A stretch of DNA of 14,551 bases from positions 1 to 14,551 of the forward strand of contig ONVB01000023.1 of the NCBI GenBank assembly GCA_900321145.1. The letters run 5' to 3'. Within the stretch, counting starts at the first letter, position 1. Each line of letters starts with the position of its first letter. The notes beneath the pieces were generated by a model. It made no database searches and was not told where the DNA came from. It saw only the letters and a list, made by a program, of their open reading frames with translations. The DNA comes from an uncultured Eubacteriales bacterium (lineage in GTDB: Bacteria > Bacillota > Clostridia > Lachnospirales > Lachnospiraceae). A program made the translations under genes and the position numbers. Of the stretch, positions 7,010 to 14,400 are shown piece after piece.

Positions 7010-8296
7010 TTAAACCTCTTTGCAGTTATCTGCTACAAACTCAAGTGCCTTTCTTGCAGCGATATCCTTCTTTATGTTGTTCTTTTCCTTCTCGCCCATG
7101 ATCTCCTCAAGCTTCTCAGGCTCCATCATGTAGCTCTCTGCCATCTTCTTGATCTCTTCCTGAACATCCTCATCGGATGCCACGATTCCCTCAAGCTCGG
7201 CGATCTTGTCAAGAGCAAGGCTGTTCTTGATACGAGCGATAGCATCCGGCTTGATATTCTCAAGCATGGTCTCCTTGGATGTCTTCATCATCTTAAGATA
7301 CATATTCATGTCAAGACCCTGATATCTTAAGTTCTGAGTCATCTCGTTGAACATATTCTCCTGATAGTAAGCGATCATCTGCTCGGGGATTTCAACCTCG
7401 GCAGCCTCGGCGATCTTCTCTATGGCAGCCTCCTGCTTAGCACGCTTAGCAGCAGTCTCCTTTCTGTACTCTAAGGTCTTCCTTATATCAGCCTTATAAG
7501 CATCTAAGGTATCGAACTCGGATACCTCCTCAGCGAACTCGTCATCAAGCTCGGGAAGCTCTGTCTCGGTTATAGCATTGAGCTTAACCTTGAATACTGC
7601 CGGCTTGCCTGCGAGGTTCTCTGCATGATACTCCTCGGGGAAAGTAACATTTACATCGAACTCATCACCGATGTTCTTGTCCACTATCTGATCCTCAAAT
7701 GTATCGATGAAGGAGTGTGAACCAAGCACAAGCTTGTGGTTTGTTCCCTTTCCGCCCTCAAATGCTTCACCGTCTACAAAGCCTTCGAAATCTATGGTTA
7801 CTTCATCATCAAGCTTAGCAGCTCTGTCTGTGATATCTACCTTACGACCGTTCTCCTTGCGAACTCTGTCAAGCTCCTTATCAACTTCCTCGTCTGTAAC
7901 GGCTGTATCCTGCTTCTCTACTTCTACGCCCTTATACTCACCAAGCTTTATCTCGGGCTTTAAAGCAACCAAAGCTGTAAAGATGAACGGCTTGCCCTTC
8001 TCGAGCTGCTCAACATCTATCTCGGGACGGGATACGATCTCCTCCTCGCAGTTATCAACCTCTTCGGGGTAATGCTCCTGGATAAGCTCATTTGCAGCAT
8101 CCTCATAGAACATCTCCGGTCCGTACATCTTCTCGATAAGATGCTGGGGTACCTTACCCTTTCTGAATCCGGGGATTGCGAAACGATGCTTGTTCTTGTT
8201 GTACGCTGCCTTGATAGCCTTATCAAGCTCCTCAGCCGGTACTTCTATAGTAAGCTTTGCCATGCTGCCATCCAACTTCTCAACTGCTAAACTCAT
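7010..8296 (-). CDS. tig: Trigger factor, ribosome-associated chaperone and peptidyl-prolyl isomerase
   Basis: The 428-residue protein has the normal three-part layout: a ribosome-binding domain with the signature GFRKGKVP (43-50), an FKBP-type prolyl isomerase domain (about 160-245, with DEVTIDFEGFVDGEAFEGG) and a helical C-terminal substrate-holding domain. It binds near the polypeptide exit tunnel and shields nascent chains. The start is firm: a consensus AGGAGG (8306-8311 on the plus strand) lies 9 bases before the ATG. It is the first gene of the tig-clpX-ysxC-fic unit, with its own promoter at 8361-8389. Confidence 0.98.
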   Translation of the reverse strand: MSLAVEKLDGSMAKLTIEVPAEELDKAIKAAYNKNKHRFAIPGFRKGKVPQHLIEKMYGPEMFYEDAANELIQEHYPEEVDNCEEEIVSRPEIDVEQLEKGKPFIFTALVALKPEIKLGEYKGVEVEKQDTAVTDEEVDKELDRVRKENGRKVDITDRAAKLDDEVTIDFEGFVDGEAFEGGKGTNHKLVLGSHSFIDTFEDQIVDKNIGDEFDVNVTFPEEYHAENLAGKPAVFKVKLNAITETELPELDDEFAEEVSEFDTLDAYKADIRKTLEYRKETAAKRAKQEAAIEKIAEAAEVEIPEQMIAYYQENMFNEMTQNLRYQGLDMNMYLKMMKTSKETMLENIKPDAIARIKNSLALDKIAELEGIVASDEDVQEEIKKMAESYMMEPEKLEEIMGEKEKNNIKKDIAARKALEFVADNCKEV

Positions 8297-8342
8297 TTTG
8301 AAACTTCCTCCTAAAAAATACTCTGATATAATACGCCTTCCT

Positions 8343-8354
8343 GTAAGCGCTAAC
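8343..8354. promoter_or_regulatory. Imperfect palindrome at the tig transcript start
   Basis: GTAAGCGCTAAC is a 12-base near-perfect inverted repeat (one mismatched pair) placed 7-18 bases downstream of the tig -10 box, where a repressor operator could sit. It may equally be chance; no known regulator motif is claimed. Confidence 0.3.
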
Positions 8355-8360
8355 TACGGA

Positions 8361-8389
8361 ATTATAACACAACAGTTCTTTCAAGTAAA
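8361..8389 (-). promoter_or_regulatory. Extended -10 promoter of the tig-clpX-ysxC-fic unit
   Basis: On the minus strand a perfect -10 box TATAAT (8361-8366) is preceded by TGT, forming an extended -10 (TGn). A -35 box TTTACT (8384-8389, 4 of 6 consensus) lies 17 bases away. The T run of the upstream gene's terminator ends two bases before this -35 box. The untranslated leader is about 57 bases. Confidence 0.78.
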
Positions 8390-8391
8390 GT

Positions 8392-8460
8392 AAAAAATGC
8401 CATTCCGTACGAAGCGAAGAATCTTTCTTTTTTAAGATCCTTCACTTCGTTCAGGATGAC
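8392..8460 (-). terminator. Terminator of the giant surface-protein gene
   Basis: Eighteen bases after the surface-protein stop, the hairpin repeat at 8399-8460 forms an imperfect stem of up to 27 bp with an 8-base loop. On the minus strand it is followed by six T (8397-8392). This fits a Rho-independent terminator made from a dispersed repeat and isolates the upstream gene from tig. Confidence 0.7.
8399..8460. repeat. Long imperfect hairpin repeat (paired arms)
   Basis: The arms 8399-8425 and 8434-8460 are inverted copies of each other, agreeing at about 21 of 27 positions with several of the differences being G:U-compatible, around an 8-base loop. The core CGAAGCGAAGAATCTT / AAGATCCTTCACTTCG recurs as a single arm at 5662-5688. 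This looks like a member of a REP- or MITE-like dispersed family. Confidence 0.8.
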
Positions 8461-8478
8461 ACGGTTAATCGATCATAT

Positions 8479-11400
8479 TTATCTGTTGTTTTTCCTCTTT
8501 CGTGCCAAAACTGCCGCTCCCGCACCTGCGGTAAGCATCAGCAGCGTAACTGCCGCTATCGGGGCTTCATCGCCGGTATCAGGACTTCCCGTTCCCATGT
8601 AGCCGTATACGGGAGTTGTCTCCTTGGCCTTCTTCTGAGGATCGACCTCTGCAGGCTTCGATGTGGTCGGCTGGTCTGTGGAAGGTGTCTCGGTAGTCGG
8701 AGTCTCCGTAGTCGGCTTCTCTGTGGTGCCGGGATCCTCCGTGGTATCCGACTTCTTCTCCTGTGCCTTAAACAGTGCCTGGTAGGTTATATCTCCTGTT
8801 TCCTTATCAACCGACTTCTTCCATCCGGTGAAAATGTAATTATACTTCGAAGTAGACTTCTTGGTCGGAGTCTTGGCCGGTGCTTCGGTCGAACCGCTGT
8901 CGCCGACTGCCGCCGTCTTCATTACATTTCCGTCACCGTCTATCCAGGTAACAGTCTTCTTGTGTGCCACAAAGAGCGCCTGAATTGTAGAGTCTGCGCT
9001 TATCCTGTCATAGGTTCTGTCCCATCTTGCGAAGAGATAAGAATACCTCTCTGTCGCAGTCTTGGTCGGTGTTTCGGTCGGAGGTGTTGCATCAGAGCCT
9101 TCGGTAACAGTCTCTGTCTTCATTACATTTCCGTCACCGTCAAGCCACCTTACCGTATACTCATTCGGCAGGTCAGCCTCTCTGTAGAGTGCGTAAACCG
9201 AGAACATATTCGTGCAGATGGTTATGTACTCATCGGTCAGCACCACACTCTCGTAATCCTCGCCATCCATAAATGTATAGCCCTCTTCGCCGTTTCCGTG
9301 AAGCGAAGCTACCTTTATCCTCTGGCCCGCAAGATCCTCAAGTCCTATGGTTATCCTGAGCGGCTCTGCGAGGTGACTGAGCTGCATAGGCGTGTAGTTT
9401 GTATAGTTGCCGTTTGCGTCAAATACTTCCTTTATCACGTAGAGCTGTATATATTTTACTATCTCGCCCTTCTTGCCGATACCCTCCTCGAGAACCGACT
9501 TCTCAAGTCCCGTGACATTTACGGTCTCAGCATGGAGAGTGATAACTATCCTGCCGCCGTCTGCGACTGTCGCAAGGTCATCCGGCGTTACATTTCCTCT
9601 GTAAAGCTCTGTGTTGTATATCTTGTCGAGTCCGTCGACTGAGATCATAAGATCGTCATCTTCGATCTCAACCGCCGTGCTCATGCCGCCCCTTAATACG
9701 AGATGAACTCCGCCTGCAGCTATGTAGTTCTCCGGATATGAGACCACTCCTGCCGTAACGGTTACCGATGCCTCGTCCTTTAATGTTCCGTCTGTGGCTT
9801 CGATCCTGTAATCACCGTCAGCGATGTTGTTGAAGACGTAGTTCGGATTTGCAGCATCGGTCACCTTTGCACCGGCTATAACAGTGTTGCCTCTGTAAAG
9901 GTTCACATATATCGGATAAGCCTTGTCTGCATCTATCGAGTAGGAAGCCGTACCCTGGAGGCTAGTCTCACCGCCGTAACCCTTGGTCCTGAACTTGCCT
10001 GTCTTTACTATATGCTCGTTGGAGTTCTTGGTCCTTGCATGTATGCGGTAATCATATTCCGTATCGGACTTGAGTCCGCTGAATGTAGCGGCAAGCTCCA
10101 TATCACCGTTATCGAGAGTCTCCTTTGTGTTGAGTGCCTGCAAATATGAACCCGAATCCGCTTTCTTGTACTCTATGTAGCAGTTTATCACATCGAGATC
10201 CGCCGAACCCTTGTGTATATAAGCATTGACATCTGCCGAGCTCGTGGTTATGTTCGTCACCGGATATGCATCAAGCACAAGCGGCTTGAAGCTTACCTCC
10301 TCCGATACATTTCCGGCAATATCATAAGCATATATCGTATAGTTGTCCTCTCCGCTTGCGGAGAAGCTTCCTGTAACCAGTCCGTCCTGCGATGTGACAG
10401 GCACTGCCTTTCCGTTTACATATACCTTTGTGGTGTCTACACCGCTTACCTCGTCGGTTACCTTGAAGTTGACCGTAACCGTTCCGTCCGTAACCACCGA
10501 GCTTGTGATATCCACAACAGGTATCTTGGTATCTACCTTGAAGGTCTGAGTCACCGTCTTGCTTGTATTGGCCGAAGTAGCCGCATAAGCGCTTATCCTG
10601 ACCTCGTTCTCCCACTCGGAATGATCGTTTGCATCATCGCCTAAGACAAACTCCCTCTTGGTGCTTGTAAACATATCGGAGTACATATTCTCGTCGCCCT
10701 CGACCTTGTAAACAGTCGTGACGGGAAGTCCGTCCGAGGTCTTCGTCGAGGAATCGATGGTAATAAGCGGTTCCTTGACTATATACCATCCGGCCGAACC
10801 TATCCTGCCGCCGTCCTGAACGCTGACTGTTATCCTCGGATCCTCGGGGATCACGGTAGATATCTTGCCGAAGTTTATTTCCTTAGCACTCTGATTTCCC
10901 GCATTGTCCTCTGCAACAACTGTATATGTTCCATTCTCTGTGATCGTATATGAATACTTATCTAAAGCTCCCCACATTTTCAGCGGTTCACTGTCAATGG
11001 AACCCTTATATAGATAAACCGCCTTTACACCACTCTCGTCAACAGGCTCAGTTACAGTAAAATTAAATACATAGTCTGATGAAAACTCTGCTGAATCGTC
11101 CTCATTTTCAAGACTTATTCTCGGAGATATGGGATCGATCATATACGGTCCAACTTGGCCAATTTCAGCAACATTTCCGGAATTATCGTATAGCTTCGCA
11201 CTTGCATAATACGATCCGACAAGTTTGTCATCCCCCGGCACGGTAGTTTTGAAAACACACTCTGTTACTTTCCCAAAGGAGGTTACATTTCGAATCTGAT
11301 TAACTTCCTCTGTAGGTGCAGCTGTCGTTCCGTCAGGTTTTGTTACTAACCACTCTATCTTATTGATTCCGCTGTCTTTATCTTCCGCATCAACTTCAAA

Positions 11401-14400
11401 TGTAATACCCCTGTACCACACAGGTGACACCGCTGCTGAGCTTACCGCCTTAGAACCGCTTGAATCACTTACCGAGATGACCGCACTTGAAATAGTATTT
11501 TCAATCACCCATTCATAGTACGGAACTGTATTGTTATCATTATAATAATTATTTACATTCTCATCACTTTGACCATTTTTACTGTTGAGCTTGATTTGGA
11601 CAGGAACAGACGCCTTTTCCAATTCATCAACAGCATACACTATCAACTGCCCCTTTGTGCCAATCCCAAGCGGAATGGCTACCTTATATCTGTTATCACT
11701 CAAATCTCCGTAACGAGTTATCGATTCTTCTACAGATATAAGCTTATCATTGATTCTTTTACCGTTTTCATCTGCAAAATAGTAGCATACTTTTTCGATG
11801 GCACTGCCTTTTGTGCGGAAAATAAACTCAAACGTCACGCTTTCATCGGCGTTTCCATCTTTACCACCCGATCTATAGTACCCTCCGAACTTAACAGTCG
11901 GATCAAAAAAGCTTTCTCTCGTAGGCGTAACAGAATAGCTTTCCAATACCGGAATATCCGCATCTATACTGATATTAGACAATGTTATCATTTCTGCCAC
12001 AGAGTTATCGTTACTGTTGTATACTATAAAATATAAGGTCTGATTATACATGGATTCATTGATGATCCACTCGTTCTTACCGCCTTCTCTTACGTAACTC
12101 CTTGTATCCTCCGGGATAATATCTCTCGTAACAAGTTTTACTTTATCATAGTTTCCCGCCGGCTTTACAGAAAGTTCTTTGTAAATCCCGTTTGCAAGAG
12201 TTCCTGATTTAGTAAAAACTTCACCATCAACAGCCTTATCACGATCAACAGTATATGTACCGATATTCTTTGGATCAGTAATAACCGTATAATTGCTTTC
12301 ATTGAAATTCGGAGTCATGGTATATGACCCCTTAGGGCTGTAGACTGAAGGTCTTGAATCAGTCCAATCGACAAATTTCAGATAATTCTTCACAAACGTA
12401 TCCGGATCTGATTCACATAGATTCCTTTCCGTTCCGGCAACAACCTCACTACTATCAGGAATTGTAACTCTAAACTTCGGAGAATCCATTCCAAACTTGA
12501 TACTTCCGGATTCACCCTCGGCAAGCTCAACTTTAACATTCAAAGGGCTCTTTTTGATGGTTGCAATCTTGTTAACCACTAATGTTTCATTATCATTATC
12601 ATATCTTGAATCATCGATCACATAGCAATCTTCTTTTCCGGCTTTCGCAGATAACCGAACATTGTTCAATGTGATATCATACGGTCCACCTGCGACCTCA
12701 GTCTCAGCTTCAGCAGATGATGAGAAAACAAATCTTACTTCATCTTCATCTATTGCGTTTTTTGCTTTCGCCCGATCGAGAACCGGAATGATCCTCGTAC
12801 CGTTATATGTTTTACTCGGAGCTTCAAGCCCTGATGGATCTACCACTGTTGTTTCATCAAGTTCAACCTTTCTCGGAAGCACCTTAACAGTTATCGTACA
12901 CGGTGTTACCATTGTGTCACCTATCGACCTGTTTGGATCCTCAGCTTCGACATTAACTACAATTCCATCATCATCCGTAACACTTGTCGCAGTCTGAGTA
13001 ATTCTAATCGAATTATCGCCACCGGGTGCAATGCTGATACCACACTCATTTGCAAGTTTTGTTGCATCCGTTTGGTTTATCTTAAAAGTAACTTTGTCAC
13101 TAATAACTCCATCATATGAATACTGTCCTGTAATCGAAAAACTTGCTGTATCACCATAAGTCAGTGAAACCACTGCATCTGTCTTCGTTGTATTATCTAT
13201 TGAAACATTAGCTGTATCTGCTGAACTTAATGAAAGCTTCTTATAATCCCAAACACCCGTTAACGATACACCTTCTACATTCTCAACATCATTTACTTCT
13301 CCTTTGATTTTGGCTAGTTTACTGGCAATAGTAAGTGCAATCGCTCCATCTGTAGGCTTGATAACTGTACCAGTTCCGTCAATCAACCATCCGGCAAGAT
13401 AATATGCACTGTTCTTAGAATAGGCCTTAACATCATCATATCCTTTAAGCGTAACCGTTTCTCCATAAGTCAAACCAGTCTGTTCAAGATCTTGTCCTTC
13501 AGGAGCTACAGCTATCTTCGCCTTATCCTCATCATTAAAAACATGATATGTGAGCTTGAGACCACTCTTTGCCTGCCAAGTCGGAGCAACAGATATGGTA
13601 TCGCTTGAATTACTAATTACAGCGTCAGCTCCGGCTACAAATGTTGACGACCCAAACTTAACACCAGTATAATCATACCCTCTTCTGTAACATCCAAATC
13701 CACCTACACCGTTTTGGGAAACCTTCCACGTTGCATCTAATGTCAAACGGTCTGTTGTTTGAGAATTTGGCGCACCACAAAGGGCCTCTGATGTTCCATT
13801 AGTGATTGATAAACCTTCATCAGCTGGAACTGTAGAATCTTCAACTTTTACTGTGTACTTTTTTCTTGACACAGTACAATAAACTCCAATTTCGTTAGGG
13901 ACCGAATCTCCTTCAAATATCACACCGTTTGCCACAGCATTCTGAAGCGCTCCGTCCTTATATAAATAACTTCCGTTTGCAGCAGTATCGAGCTTAAAAT
14001 AATCTTGGTTCAATTCAAGAAATGCACATGCCTTAGCAAATGCAGTTGCACTTGAGGCATCCTGCAAGGTGATTTTAGTTGTTTTCGGCGTAGACGTGTC
14101 ATCAATAGTATATTCAAGTTGAGTATTTGTTTTTTGGCCATTAACATACAAATACACAAGCGGCTCCCCCGGATCTCCGGGGGCGTTTATCTCCTCGCCT
14201 TCCTCCACATATACGGTCTCGCCGTTCTCGTCCGTCTCGGTGATCACCTTTCTGCCGGACTTGGCTGCATTGACAGCCTCTTGAGCATCCGCGATTGCAG
14301 TATCATCGGAATCATCAAGGTCGTCTGTTTGGGCGTTATCCTCATTTTCCTCAGCGTCAAGGCTGATGATATCCTCATCACTTACGACAGTAGGATCTGC

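Noticed and set aside
8367..8384. TTGAAA as -35 box for tig
   Set aside because: It is only 12 bases from the TATAAT box; TTTACT at the 17-base spacing together with the TGn extension is a better fit.
8915..9141. Two identical 26-base blocks 201 bases apart as a mobile or CRISPR-like repeat
   Set aside because: They are the same in-frame segment of two tandem protein repeats (GDGNVMKT), so domain duplication explains them.
8962..9642. 226-codon open frame on the plus strand
   Set aside because: It is antisense to the repeat region of the surface protein and its Cys/Arg-rich translation is typical of a shadow frame.
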